64,000 bases of DNA from an uncultured Acetobacteroides sp. (GCF_963678165.1 NZ_OY782755.1:3415996-3479995); one strand, 5' to 3'. Positions 44,387 to 53,746 are shown, counted from the stretch's first letter. Numbers and translations are program-made. The notes: a model not told the origin generated them from the sequence alone.

Positions 44387-44461
44387 TGGGAGCTACAGGA
44401 TTCGAACCTGTGACCCTCTGCTTGTAAGGCAGATGCTCTGAACCAGCTGAGCTAAGCTCCC
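44387..44461 (-). tRNA. tRNA-Val (anticodon UAC)
   Basis: Third identical copy and first in the transcript, 24 bp before the next. The cluster is probably one transcript from the promoter at 44511-44540. Confidence 0.96.
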
Positions 44462-44510
44462 TTTCAAAAATCTTTTACAAAGATCGTTGCTTTCGTTTCC
44501 AAAAGCGATG

Positions 44511-44540
44511 CAAAGGTACAGCAAAAATTCAATTCTGCAA
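44511..44540 (-). promoter_or_regulatory. Promoter of the tRNA-Val/GIY-YIG cluster
   Basis: Minus-strand TACCTTTG at 44511-44518 with TTG at 44538-44540, 19 bp apart, 50 bp before the first tRNA. Exact match with best spacing. Confidence 0.75.
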
Positions 44541-44577
44541 GAGTCCGCCATTTTTTTTGTTCTTGACAGCTGTATCC

Positions 44578-45870
44578 TTAAACCACTTCGGCAACTACAA
44601 ACGTGCTTCCACCTATGAAAATAAGATCGTTACTCGACGCCATGCTTTTTGCTTTTTCTAGCGCCTTTTGAACATTCTTTTCGACCTCGCCAACTAAACC
44701 TGCTGCGCGACACTCTTCGGCCAGCAAATTCGCATCCTTGGCACGAGGTATACTTGCCTGCGTAAAGATGTAGTAGGCATCTTTGGGGAGCAACCCAATA
44801 ACCGTGCTGATATCCTTATCGCTCACCATCCCAAAAACCCAGAAGAGCTTTTCGTGGGGTGTTTTGCTGATTTGATCGACAATGTAGGTAAGGCCATCGA
44901 CATTGTGCCCGGTATCGCAGATGGTCAGCGGACTGTCGGATAACCTAAACCAGCGACCACGGAGCCCAGTTTGCGATGAGGCATGGCGTAGCCCTCGACG
45001 AATAGCATCGTCGGTGAGCGAAGGGAAATGCGCCTTAAGCACATCTACAGCAACAAGTACGCCAAGGATATTCTTTGCCTGGTAGCTGCCCTGCAGGTCG
45101 ACCTCAACATCCTTATAAATGATATCGCCAGCGCAGCCTACAATGGTAAACCGCTGCAGACCATCGCCGGTTAGGGTGCGCTCCCCTACCCTGTACTTCT
45201 GATCGGCAAAAACAATGGGAGCCTGTGCCTCTTCGGCTATTCTGGCGAATACAGGAGCCGTTTCGGGATGCGACTCGCCGACAACGGCTGGCGTTTGAGG
45301 CTTGATGATGCCTCCCTTTTCGAAGGCGATCTTCGCTAAGGTATCGCCAAGAAACTCGGTATGGTCGAAGCCGATGTTGGTGATGATGCTAACCAGCGGG
45401 CTGATAATGTTGGTGGAGTCGAGCCTGCCGCCCATGCCCACCTCAACCACGGCAACATCAATCTGCTCGTCGGCGAAGTACTTGAAGGCTAGGGCTACCG
45501 TCATCTCGAAGAAGGAGGGCTGAATTCTTTCGAAGAGCGCCTTGTGCTGCTCCACGAAGCTGACAACGTACGCTTCCGAGACCTCTTCGCCATCGACCTT
45601 AATCCGCTCGCGGAAGTCGCGCAGATGGGGCGAGGTGTATAGGCCAACCTTTAGTCCAGCATCCTGAAGGATGGAGGCCAGCATGTGCGAGGTGGAACCC
45701 TTTCCGTTGGTTCCGGCCACATGGATGGTCTTAAATTTGGTGTGCGGATGGCCGAAATGCTCATCGAGGATGTGCGTGTTGTCGAGGTTTGCCTTGTAGG
45801 CGCTTTTGCCAACCCGGTGGAACATGGGGAGCTGGCTGAACATATAATCGAGCGTTTCCTGGTAGGTCAT
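44578..45870 (-). CDS. folC: Bifunctional folylpolyglutamate/dihydrofolate synthase
   Basis: A 430-residue ATP-dependent ligase of the Mur-ligase fold that adds Glu to dihydropteroate or folates. HVAGTNGKGSTSHMLA (about 50-65) is the P-loop, GLYTSPHLRDFRERI the omega-loop region, EVGMGGRLDSTNI the Mg site and GFDHTEFLGDTLAKIAFEKGGI the modified-Lys region. The C-terminal domain has DTGHNVDGL and VFGMVSDKDI. It is monocistronic and divergent from phoH. Confidence 0.96.
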   Translation of the reverse strand: MTYQETLDYMFSQLPMFHRVGKSAYKANLDNTHILDEHFGHPHTKFKTIHVAGTNGKGSTSHMLASILQDAGLKVGLYTSPHLRDFRERIKVDGEEVSEAYVVSFVEQHKALFERIQPSFFEMTVALAFKYFADEQIDVAVVEVGMGGRLDSTNIISPLVSIITNIGFDHTEFLGDTLAKIAFEKGGIIKPQTPAVVGESHPETAPVFARIAEEAQAPIVFADQKYRVGERTLTGDGLQRFTIVGCAGDIIYKDVEVDLQGSYQAKNILGVLVAVDVLKAHFPSLTDDAIRRGLRHASSQTGLRGRWFRLSDSPLTICDTGHNVDGLTYIVDQISKTPHEKLFWVFGMVSDKDISTVIGLLPKDAYYIFTQASIPRAKDANLLAEECRAAGLVGEVEKNVQKALEKAKSMASSNDLIFIGGSTFVVAEVV

Positions 45871-46003
45871 GATGAGAAATTTCCTGCAATTTTAGCTATA
45901 AAAGAGGAACAAATGTTCACGAGGGTGGGTTTTACTTTTAGTTTTTAGCAGCGATCGGCCTGCAACCATTCCTCGCCCTATAACCTTTTAATCCTTGACC
46001 ATC

Positions 46004-47338
46004 ATGAAGAAAAGTACTGCAACGAAAGGTATTTCAAAGGTATTCGTACTCGACACCAACGTCATCCTACACGACCATAGCTGCATCCGAAACTTCCAGG
46101 ACAACGACGTTGTGCTTCCGATAACCGTACTCGAGGAGCTGGACAAATTCAAGAAGGGCAACGAGGAGGTCAACTACAACGCCCGCGAATTCTCCCGCGA
46201 GCTCGACAAGATTTCGGGCGACAGCCTCTTCAACGGCGGCATCGCGCTGGGCAAAAACATGGGCAAGCTGCGCGTGGAGCTGGGCCAGAAGATGCCCGAG
46301 AGGGTGCAGCAGTCGCTCTACGACGACATCCCCGACAACCGAATCCTCAGCATCGCCCTACACGTAAAGGAGCAGCACCCCGATCGTCCGGTGATCCTCA
46401 TCTCGAAGGACATCAACCTTAGGCTGAAGGCCAAGGCGTTTGGGCTGCTGGCGCAGGACTACCTGACCGATAAGGTGGCCGACATCGACACCCTGAAGAA
46501 GGATGTTGAGGAAGTGCCCCTTGGCGATGATCTGATTGAGACCTTCTACAAGAACAACGAGCTGCCGGCAAATAAGCTGAAGCAGACCTTTTCGCATAAC
46601 GAGTACCTGATCTTAAGGGGCAACTCCAAGAGCGCCCTCGCCTACTTCGACAAACCTTCGGGGATGTTTAAGCGGATTGAGAAGCACCGCGCCTACGGCA
46701 TCGAACCGCGCAACTCGGAGCAGGCGTTCTCGCTCGACGCGCTCCTCCGAAAGGATGTGCAGCTGGTGGCCCTTACCGGAAAGGCGGGCACGGGGAAGAC
46801 CCTGCTGGCGCTTGCCGCGGCCCTCGCCCAGGAGAAGGAGTACGACCAGATACTGGTGGCCCGCCCAATTGTACCGCTTTCGAACAAGGATATCGGCTTC
46901 CTGCCCGGCGACGTGGAGTCGAAGATTGGCCCCTACATGCTGCCGCTGTACGACAACATCAACTTCATAAAAACGCGCTTTAAGAACACCAACCGCGAGT
47001 ACATGCGCATCGAGGAGATCCTGAAGTCGGACAAACTGGTGATTACCCCGCTGGCCTACATCCGCGGGCGCAGCCTGACCAACGTCTACTTCATCATCGA
47101 CGAGGCGCAGAACCTCACCCCGCACGAGATCAAGACCATCATCACCCGTGCCGGCGAGGGCACCAAGCTGGTGTTTACGGGCGATATCTTCCAGATCGAC
47201 CAGCCCTACCTGGACATCCGCTCGAACGGCCTCACCTACCTCAGCGACAAGATGCTCGGGCAGGAGCTCTTTGCCCACGTCAACCTCGTTAAGGGCGAGC
47301 GCAGCATGCTGGCCGAACTGGCCAGCAACCTGCTGTAG
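46004..47338 (+). CDS. PhoH-family ATPase with N-terminal PIN domain
   Basis: A 444-residue cytoplasmic protein; ATG at 46004 chosen over a TTG three codons upstream. Residues about 14-150 form a PIN-type nuclease domain (FVLDTNVILHD with the first catalytic Asp, then PITVLEELDKFKKG and the later acidic ILISKDINLRLKA). Residues about 235-440 are a PhoH/RecD-like ATPase: Walker A GKAGTGKTLLAL, Walker B NVYFIIDEAQNLTPHE, and FTGDIFQIDQPY. The pairing is the bacterial PhoH2-like layout, linked with RNA unwinding and cleavage. The gene is more GC-rich than its neighbours. No hairpin terminator follows; array D starts 85 bp after the stop. Confidence 0.93.
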   Translation: MKKSTATKGISKVFVLDTNVILHDHSCIRNFQDNDVVLPITVLEELDKFKKGNEEVNYNAREFSRELDKISGDSLFNGGIALGKNMGKLRVELGQKMPERVQQSLYDDIPDNRILSIALHVKEQHPDRPVILISKDINLRLKAKAFGLLAQDYLTDKVADIDTLKKDVEEVPLGDDLIETFYKNNELPANKLKQTFSHNEYLILRGNSKSALAYFDKPSGMFKRIEKHRAYGIEPRNSEQAFSLDALLRKDVQLVALTGKAGTGKTLLALAAALAQEKEYDQILVARPIVPLSNKDIGFLPGDVESKIGPYMLPLYDNINFIKTRFKNTNREYMRIEEILKSDKLVITPLAYIRGRSLTNVYFIIDEAQNLTPHEIKTIITRAGEGTKLVFTGDIFQIDQPYLDIRSNGLTYLSDKMLGQELFAHVNLVKGERSMLAELASNLL

Positions 47339-47424
47339 GCCGATTTACCCACTAAAAAGCACGAAGGTTCTCGCAGATTAAAAAAACTCCAAAGTGCGGG
47401 AACCTCGAAATTCTATTTTGGGCT

Positions 47425-47853
47425 TCCCGCACTTTGACGGTAAACCCAAATTTTCGTTTTGAGAATCCCGCATTTTAGCGGTAGCTCCAAAATGGAAGAA
47501 TTGGGCTTCCCGCACTTTGGAAGTAACCCCATTTCCCCGTTTTGGGTTTACCGTCGGGCGGAAGTAAGCCCAAAACGGCGATTTGAGGTTAACGACGGGC
47601 GACGGGGAATTCAAAATCATTCTAAAATTTTACTGAAGGCCTTCAGCAATCCCGTTTTGTCGTTTTGAGGTCGCTGAAGGGCTTCAGCAGGTCCAAAATG
47701 GGAATTTGAGGTTACTGAAGGGGTTCAGTAAGCCCAAAACAAAAATTTTGAGGCTACTGAAGGGGTTCAGCAAGCCCAAAACGCAATTTTGAGGTTGCTG
47801 AAGGAGTTCTGCAGGTTCAAAACGAGCATTTGGAGCTGCTGAAGGGCTTCAGC
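47425..47853. repeat. Array D: 41-42-bp tandem repeat in two sub-families
   Basis: CTGAAGG begins at 47632, 47673, 47714, 47756, 47797 and 47838, spaced 41, 41, 42, 41 and 41 bp. Upstream, a related sub-array has CCCGCA at 47425, 47466 and 47508 (41 and 42 bp), continuing in the same register to about 47600. The unit of the second part has a palindrome CTGAAGGSSTTCAG and a second CCCAAAAC...TTTTGAGG dyad. It fills the gap between two convergent genes (phoH, and the oxidoreductase terminator at 47861). Confidence 0.93.
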
Positions 47854-47860
47854 AAAAAAA

Positions 47861-47886
47861 GAGGGGCCAGAAAAATCTAGCCCCTC
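47861..47886 (-). terminator. Terminator of the CoA-disulfide reductase operon
   Basis: GAGGGGC and GCCCCTC pair around a 12-nt loop; on the minus strand seven T follow. It abuts array D. Between it and the stop at 47970 lies a short run of TCTCGTATCTTG-like repeats. Confidence 0.8.
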
Positions 47887-47969
47887 GTATGGTTTTAGAA
47901 GATCAGACTCTCACATCTTAAGTCTTGATACTTGAGTCTTGTGTCTCGTATCTTGCGTCTCGTATCTTC

Positions 47970-50423
47970 CTAGATAAACAGGTTCACGCCAGCATTCTCG
48001 GCACGCTCCATGTAGGTGGCCACGCCGCCAATAGAGACGTTGTCGAGCAGTTCCTCCTGCTTCACGCCCATCATGTCCATCGACATTTGGCAGGCGATAA
48101 GTTCCACGCCGTTGTCGATGGCCTGCTGGATGAGGCTTTCGAGCGAGTCGATGCCCTTACGCTTCATCTCGTTGCGCATCATGGCGGTTCCCATGCCAAC
48201 CATGTGCATCTTCGAGAGCTTCAGCTTTAGGCTGCTCGACGGCATCATCCAGCCAAACATGCGCCCCATGATATCCTTGCTAACGGCAGGCTTCTGCTGC
48301 TTCTTGATGACGTTTAGCCCCCAGAAAGTGAAGAACAGGGTAACCTTATGGCCCGTTGCTGCGGCGCCGTTGGCCAGCACGAAGGTGGCCAGCGCGCGGT
48401 CGAGGTCGTCGCTAAACACGATCAGCGTTTTGTTTTTGGGGCCAACGGCAGCCTGCGTGGTAGCCTTAGCCTCCACCTTCTCGGCAATGGCGGTTATCAC
48501 CCCCTTCTCGCTGGTTAGCGACACCAAGCGGTTGCCGGTGCTGTTGCACCAGCTCTGCACGTCGCGGGCAAAACCGGGGTCGGTGGAGGTAACCTCAACC
48601 ATATCGCCCGCCTGAGTCTCGTCGAACGACTTCTTCAGCTTCATGATTGGCCCGGGGCACTGAAGGCCGCAGGCATCAACCTTAAGCGTCTGCACCTTAA
48701 CCTTCGGCGTTTTTTGATAGATGTGATCGTCCTTTTCGATGGTAAGGTTGGCGTAAATATCCTCGTTGCTCTGCTTCTGAACGGCAGTTTGGTAGGTTTT
48801 GTAGCCCCCCGAGAGGTTGTACACCTCGGCAAACCCGTTTTGCATCAGGATGCGCGACGCCACGTGACCGCGAAGCCCTACTGCGCAGAATACGGCAATC
48901 TTTTTATCCTTCGGGATCTCGTTAAGATGCTGGCGAAGGCTGTCAACCGGGATGTTCACCGCCCCGGGGATGGTTCCCAGCGCATGCTCCTCCTTGGTTC
49001 GAACATCGAGAAGGAAAAACTCCTGGACATCGTCGCCAATAAGCTGGCGCCAGTAGATGGGGCGCATCTTTCCGGCAAGGATATTCTCGGCCACGTACCC
49101 CGCAATGTTCACCGGATCTTTGGCCGACGAGTACGGCGGCGCGTAGGCGTGCTCGATATCCACCAAGTCGTGGATCGTACCGTTATTCTTGATGATGGTG
49201 GCCAGCATGTCCAGGCGCTTGTCGGTGCCATCGTAGCCCACCACCTGCGCGCCGTACAGCTTGCCCGTTTCGGGCGCGTACATAATCTTTATGGTCATTG
49301 GGATTGCCCCCGGATAGTACCCCGCGTGCGAGGCCGAGTGGGTGGTCGATTCGAGGTAGGGTATCCCCTCGCGCTTAAGCGTCTTCCCGGCAACGCCCGT
49401 CGAGCCAACGGTGATGTCGAACACCTTGGCGATAGCCGTAGCAATCGAGCCCTTGTAGGCGATCTCATTGCCAAAAACGATGTTGTCGGCACAGATGCGG
49501 CCCTGACGGTTGGCCGGACCTGCCAGGTAGGTTATGGTTGGTTTTTGGGTGATGGGGTTGATGTACTCGATGGCATCGCCCACCGCATAGATGTCGTCAT
49601 CGGAGGTTTGCAGGTGCTCGTTCACCTTGATGCCGCCCGTTACGCCGATTTCAAGGCCAGCCTCCTTGGCCAGCTTATTATCGGGGCGAACGCCGATGGA
49701 TAGAATAACCAACTCGGCCTTCAGCTCGCGCCCGCTCTTCAGCGACACCACCAGCTGCCCATTCTCCTTGCGGAAAGCGGTAACGGCCTCCTTCAGGTAG
49801 AACTCCACATTCTTTGTTTTCAGATGCTGATGCACAATGGAGGCCATCGAGTAGTCGAGCGGCGTCATCACCTGCTCCGACATCTCCACGATAGAAACAA
49901 GCGCGCCCAACTGATGGAGGTTCTCGGCCATCTCCAACCCGATGAACCCTGCACCTACCACCACCGCACGCTTGATGCTGTTCTCGGTAACGTAGCGCTT
50001 AATCCGGTCGGTATCGGTTACGTTGCGAAGGGTAAAGATACCCTCGGTATCGATCCCCGGAAGCGGCGGACGAACAGGCTCGGCACCGGGCGAGAGCACC
50101 AGCTTATTGTAGCTCTCCACGTACTCCTCTCCGCTTGCCAGATTCCTTACGGTAACCGTCTTTTCACTCCTGTTGATGGACACCACCTCGGCGTTAACGC
50201 GCACGTCAACGTTAAAGCGGGCGTTAAACGACTGAGGCGTTTGAAGGAAAAGCTTCTCGCGCTCGGCAATGGTGCCGCCAATGTAGTAGGGCAATCCGCA
50301 GTTGGCGTACGACACATGTTCGCCGCGCTCGAACATCACAATTTGGCTTTGCTCGTCCATTCTTCGGAGGCGAGCGGCGGTGGTAGCACCTCCAGCAACA
50401 CCACCTACAATTAGGTACTTCAT
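47970..50423 (-). CDS. Four-domain CoA-disulfide reductase-rhodanese-TusA-DsrE fusion
   Basis: An 817-residue cytoplasmic sulfur-redox protein; the ATG at 50423 (MKYLIVGGVAGGATTAARLR) gives the FAD motif at the very N-terminus. Residues 1-445: CoA-disulfide reductase/Npsr type, active Cys in SYANCGLPYYIGG, NAD site VVVGAGFIGLEMAE, and AVGDAIEY. About 460-555: rhodanese with CAVGLRG active loop. About 580-655: TusA/SirA with CGLQCPGPIMKLKK. About 665-817: DsrE/F-like domain (LIVFSDDLDRALATFVLANG). It could reduce CoA- or polysulfide bonds and pass persulfide on. It starts 12 bp after a MarR regulator gene and is probably controlled by it. Confidence 0.93.
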   Translation of the reverse strand: MKYLIVGGVAGGATTAARLRRMDEQSQIVMFERGEHVSYANCGLPYYIGGTIAEREKLFLQTPQSFNARFNVDVRVNAEVVSINRSEKTVTVRNLASGEEYVESYNKLVLSPGAEPVRPPLPGIDTEGIFTLRNVTDTDRIKRYVTENSIKRAVVVGAGFIGLEMAENLHQLGALVSIVEMSEQVMTPLDYSMASIVHQHLKTKNVEFYLKEAVTAFRKENGQLVVSLKSGRELKAELVILSIGVRPDNKLAKEAGLEIGVTGGIKVNEHLQTSDDDIYAVGDAIEYINPITQKPTITYLAGPANRQGRICADNIVFGNEIAYKGSIATAIAKVFDITVGSTGVAGKTLKREGIPYLESTTHSASHAGYYPGAIPMTIKIMYAPETGKLYGAQVVGYDGTDKRLDMLATIIKNNGTIHDLVDIEHAYAPPYSSAKDPVNIAGYVAENILAGKMRPIYWRQLIGDDVQEFFLLDVRTKEEHALGTIPGAVNIPVDSLRQHLNEIPKDKKIAVFCAVGLRGHVASRILMQNGFAEVYNLSGGYKTYQTAVQKQSNEDIYANLTIEKDDHIYQKTPKVKVQTLKVDACGLQCPGPIMKLKKSFDETQAGDMVEVTSTDPGFARDVQSWCNSTGNRLVSLTSEKGVITAIAEKVEAKATTQAAVGPKNKTLIVFSDDLDRALATFVLANGAAATGHKVTLFFTFWGLNVIKKQQKPAVSKDIMGRMFGWMMPSSSLKLKLSKMHMVGMGTAMMRNEMKRKGIDSLESLIQQAIDNGVELIACQMSMDMMGVKQEELLDNVSIGGVATYMERAENAGVNLFI

Positions 50424-50434
50424 ATATTCTGATT

Positions 50435-50785
50435 TTATTTTTCTAGCAACTTCGATAGCGCATCGGGAATGCACACCTGCTCTTCCGACATAGCAGATCG
50501 CTTCTCTGCTCCTGCTGGCGTAAGCTCTACCATCACCACACGCCTATCGTTCGGATCGGTTGTGCGCTGTATGTACTCCTTTTGCTCGATGCTTCCCAGC
50601 ACCTTCGATAGCCGCGAGTTCGACAACGAGCAATCGGCACAGATATCGCCTACCTTAAGCGGCCCATCTCCCAGCATGCAGAGGATGATCCCCTCGTTTA
50701 CGGTAATGCCATACTGCTTTAAAAACGACGCTTCGAACTCGTGAAGCGCCTTATAGATATCCTTTAGCTTGCAAATTGAGTTCAT
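50435..50785 (-). CDS. MarR-family transcriptional regulator
   Basis: A 116-residue winged-helix protein. The recognition region GDGPLKVGDICADCSLSNSRLSKVLGSIEQ is followed by the wing YIQRTTDPNDRRVVMVELTPAG, in which DPNDRR is the family hallmark. Two Cys precede the recognition helix (ICADCSLS) and one lies near residue 36, so thiol or sulfur sensing is possible. It is first in the operon with the CoA-disulfide reductase fusion. A palindrome just upstream is the likely autoregulatory operator. Confidence 0.9.
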   Translation of the reverse strand: MNSICKLKDIYKALHEFEASFLKQYGITVNEGIILCMLGDGPLKVGDICADCSLSNSRLSKVLGSIEQKEYIQRTTDPNDRRVVMVELTPAGAEKRSAMSEEQVCIPDALSKLLEK

Positions 50786-50795
50786 TCTATTTTAT

Positions 50796-50808
50796 TTGAC
50801 ACTGTCAA
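50796..50808. promoter_or_regulatory. Putative MarR operator
   Basis: TTGACA-C-TGTCAA, a perfect 6-1-6 palindrome 10 bp before the marR start and just downstream of its promoter, the usual place for an autoregulatory site. Confidence 0.55.
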
Positions 50809-50821
50809 CTATTTACAGCCG

Positions 50822-50829
50822 CAAATATA
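50822..50829 (-). promoter_or_regulatory. Promoter -7 element of the marR operon
   Basis: Minus-strand TATATTTG, an exact TAnnTTTG match 37 bp before the start codon. Confidence 0.55.
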
Positions 50830-50890
50830 TGTCTTGTGAATTGATTAACGAAATAAAGAAGAAGAAAAAATTGAATAGTTGAGAAACAGC

Positions 50891-50922
50891 AAGAGAGCCA
50901 TAACTCAATCATTACGGCTCTC
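50891..50922 (-). terminator. Hairpin after the GH95 gene
   Basis: AAGAGAGCC and GGCTCTCTT pair; the U-tract on the minus strand is weak. It lies 27 bp past the GH95 stop. Confidence 0.5.
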
Positions 50923-50948
50923 TTGTTATGAGAAAACACCAACGAATG

Positions 50949-53240
50949 CTAGATGACCCCCACAGCAACATCCTTAACCTCGCCTCCAATTCGCACCGTT
51001 ACCTTACCCGGCCTTACTCCGCGAATTTTGTAGGAGGTAACCTTACCATCCTGCCATGCGCAGTCTACCACATAACCACCCCGAGCACGAAGCCCGGTAA
51101 AGGAGCCCTTAGCAGCCCACTCCTTAGGCAACGCAGGTAGCAGCTGAATTTCTCCGGCATGGCTTTGCATCACCATTTCTACCATTGCAGCAGGAATGCC
51201 AAAATTTCCGTCGAGCTGGAATGGTGGGTGGTTGCAGAATAGGTTGGGCAGCGTATTATAGGTAAGCAAACCTCGGATCATTATGGCAGCACGCTCGCCC
51301 TCGCCCAAGCGAGCCCAAAGAGCACAGCGCCACGGCCATGTCCACGAGCGGCGGCTATCCCCCACCGTCGATTCAACCGTAAATGGCGTGTTTGTATTCT
51401 TTCCGTAGTTGCCGCTACGGCTTCTCAGGGAGATGATTGCAGCCTCAGCCAACTCCGGCGTTTGTGTTTTGCTGATCTGGCGACCTGGGTATACGGCAAA
51501 CAAATGCGAGGTGTGCCGATGCTGGTCGTCGGGATCATCTCTATCGACCTGCCACTCCTGCAGCTGCCCCCACTTGCCTATCTTATTCGGAGCAAGGTGC
51601 GCCTGCATATCGGCAACCTTCTTCTGGTAGTCAGCATCCGTATTAAGCGCTTTGGCAACATCAAGATAGTTCTGGAATAAATCCCACACAATTTGCTGAT
51701 CCATCATAACCCCATCCTCGTGTGGACCATGCTCGGGCGACCAGCCATTGGGCACCACCAGCGTTCCATCGGGTAGTTTCTTGAGGTGATCCTCCCAAAA
51801 CTCGCAAATCTCCTTTATAATAGGATATCCAGTTTTTCGCAGATAGTCCATATCCTGCGTGAAAGCCCAGTGCTCGTACACATGCTGAGCATACCAGGCG
51901 CTAGCCGGGATATTCCACTCCCAGCCGTTTCCGCCAAAAATGCTTTGGCTGGTACGGGCAGTCCAGCCACGGATGCTATCGCCAAAGGCTTTGCGGGTAG
52001 CAATACGGCAAGGTTCCTGTGCGGCAATAATAAAATCGATTAGGGGTTGCTGGCACTCCGAAAGGTTGGTGGATTCGGCAGCCCAGTAGTTCATCTGAAT
52101 GTTGATGTTGTTGTGGTAGTCGCTAGCCCATGCAGGAGTATTGCTGTTGTTCCAAAGCCCTTGCAGGTTGGCTGGCAACCCTCCTGGACGTGAGCTGCTA
52201 GCCAACAAGTAACGTCCGTAGTAGAACATGGTCTCCTCCAAATCGGGGTCGTTGGTTACTTTACGTTGGCTTATCAGCTTATCGAATGCTCTTGAATCGA
52301 TATTGCACCCTTTAGCCTCCTCAGCTAAGACTTCTTTCCCAGCGTAAAGCTTCAAGCGCACATCGGTTGGGAGCGACAACAAATCGGACGAAGCAGTGCC
52401 AATGTCGAACTTTACGCGCCCTAGAAGGGCCGTCAAATCCTTGATGTGGTTCTTTCGCAATGCGTCGAACGTTTTTCTCTGAGCCTTGGCGATCTCAATT
52501 CCTATTAATTCCATAGGGTCTCTCCCGCGCCAATCAGACTTAAAATCGGGCTTGTAGCTAGTGCGGGCATCAACAAGCAGGGTTAACGAGTTGCATCTGC
52601 TAAAGGATAGGCGATTCCCCTCAACCATCACCGTTCCTCCATTGTGAAGAACGCGCACAACGGCAGCATACTTCAGCATATTGGGCATCTCGCCTCTAAA
52701 GATCAGCCCTTCGCTGGAAGCGACAGCCACAGCACCTTGGGCTGAGGTTAAAGAAATTTTACCAGACAAGGCACCCATCTTATCCGCCGCATAGCGGAAG
52801 AGCATCACCTGATCGGGATGGCTAGCAAACGCTTCGCGGGTGAAGCGCACTCCATCCTGAACAAAACTTGTAGAATGAGTGCCGTTCGAGATGTCCAACG
52901 AACGAGTATAGGAGGAAACCTCATTTTTTGATGCGAAGTCAACGACAATCTCACCGAAATTACGGTACGAACCAAATCCATGATCGCCGGTTTCGTAGTC
53001 GCCATCCCAGTTATTATCGCCCGACCAAAGGCTTTGCTCGTTAAGCTGAATACGATCTTGGGTAACGCCACCATAGAGCATTGCCCCCATCCGACCGTTA
53101 CCAATTGGCAACGCCTCGGCAGACCATTTCTGCGCAGGCTTTTTGTACCATAACTTCGTCGATGGATTGCTCTGTGCCATGGACATGCCTACCCCAAGGA
53201 GTAATATCGATATAATTAAAAGCTGCTTCTTGAAGATCAT
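50949..53240 (-). CDS. Glycoside hydrolase family 95 (alpha-L-fucosidase type), secreted
   Basis: A 763-residue exported enzyme from the ATG at 53240 (signal peptide MIFKKQLLIISILLLGVGMSMAQ); an ATG three codons upstream is possible. N-terminal GH95 beta-domain: LWYKKPAQKWSAEALPIGNGR and LNEQSLWSGDNNWDG. The catalytic (alpha/alpha)6 barrel has GGLPANLQGLWNNSNTPAWASDYHNNINIQMNYWAAE (two motifs in sequence) with the Asn pair that activates the water in this family, and RHTSHLFAVYPGRQI. It would release alpha-1,2-fucose or alpha-L-galactose. No SusCD genes adjoin it. A periplasmic site is likely. Confidence 0.93.
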   Translation of the reverse strand: MIFKKQLLIISILLLGVGMSMAQSNPSTKLWYKKPAQKWSAEALPIGNGRMGAMLYGGVTQDRIQLNEQSLWSGDNNWDGDYETGDHGFGSYRNFGEIVVDFASKNEVSSYTRSLDISNGTHSTSFVQDGVRFTREAFASHPDQVMLFRYAADKMGALSGKISLTSAQGAVAVASSEGLIFRGEMPNMLKYAAVVRVLHNGGTVMVEGNRLSFSRCNSLTLLVDARTSYKPDFKSDWRGRDPMELIGIEIAKAQRKTFDALRKNHIKDLTALLGRVKFDIGTASSDLLSLPTDVRLKLYAGKEVLAEEAKGCNIDSRAFDKLISQRKVTNDPDLEETMFYYGRYLLASSSRPGGLPANLQGLWNNSNTPAWASDYHNNINIQMNYWAAESTNLSECQQPLIDFIIAAQEPCRIATRKAFGDSIRGWTARTSQSIFGGNGWEWNIPASAWYAQHVYEHWAFTQDMDYLRKTGYPIIKEICEFWEDHLKKLPDGTLVVPNGWSPEHGPHEDGVMMDQQIVWDLFQNYLDVAKALNTDADYQKKVADMQAHLAPNKIGKWGQLQEWQVDRDDPDDQHRHTSHLFAVYPGRQISKTQTPELAEAAIISLRSRSGNYGKNTNTPFTVESTVGDSRRSWTWPWRCALWARLGEGERAAIMIRGLLTYNTLPNLFCNHPPFQLDGNFGIPAAMVEMVMQSHAGEIQLLPALPKEWAAKGSFTGLRARGGYVVDCAWQDGKVTSYKIRGVRPGKVTVRIGGEVKDVAVGVI

Positions 53241-53320
53241 GTGATGCATATATTAATACAGGTAAAGGCTTTTTCTATAAGAAAACCAAAGTTGTTGGAA
53301 ATAGTTACAAAAACCTCCGA

Positions 53321-53746
53321 TTATCTATCCTTATATAAATGATTTCTAAGAAGCGGCACCCTGTGCGCAAACGATTCGAACAATACCGCACTCCCCACAC
53401 CCAGCGTATAGGCGATGATATCGGACCAGAGAAAGCCGAAGCCTAGCACGAGACCACCCAAGCGGTTAGCCCTAATTGCATCAATCCATGGCGCATGGTA
53501 GAGCTGCGATATCTCGATAAGGTAACAAAAGGCAAGGGCAACAAGAGCAGTACGAACGATGCTCCATCTGCAAAAAGCGGTGGCAAATAAAAGATAAACC
53601 ATCACAGCCCAAAGCGTATCGCCCAAACCAAGGTTTATAAAATCAGGAAGGTATACCGCCATTTTGCGGGAACTAAGCCCGAGTAGAATGGACGATACCG
53701 ATAGAAGCAGGAATAAGGTACGATTCCGACAAGTAGCCATAGGCAT
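53321..53746 (-). CDS. DUF2809 membrane protein
   Basis: A 141-residue inner-membrane protein with four helices (LFLLLSVSSILLGLSSR, LGDTLWAVMVYLLFATAF, ALVALAFCYLIEISQLYHA and FLWSDIIAYTLGVGSAVL). The conserved EISQLYHAPWIDAIRANRLGGLVLG stretch identifies DUF2809, of unknown function. Met codons at 53746 and 53740 are both possible starts. It lies between the GH95 and MBL genes in the same direction, with 39 bp from the latter. Confidence 0.85.
   Translation of the reverse strand: MPMATCRNRTLFLLLSVSSILLGLSSRKMAVYLPDFINLGLGDTLWAVMVYLLFATAFCRWSIVRTALVALAFCYLIEISQLYHAPWIDAIRANRLGGLVLGFGFLWSDIIAYTLGVGSAVLFESFAHRVPLLRNHLYKDR

Noticed and set aside
45907..45919. Second DUF134-type operator between folC and phoH
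   Set aside because: GAACAAATGTTC has a central mismatch and no clear promoter next to it; kept only as a remark in the DUF134 finding.
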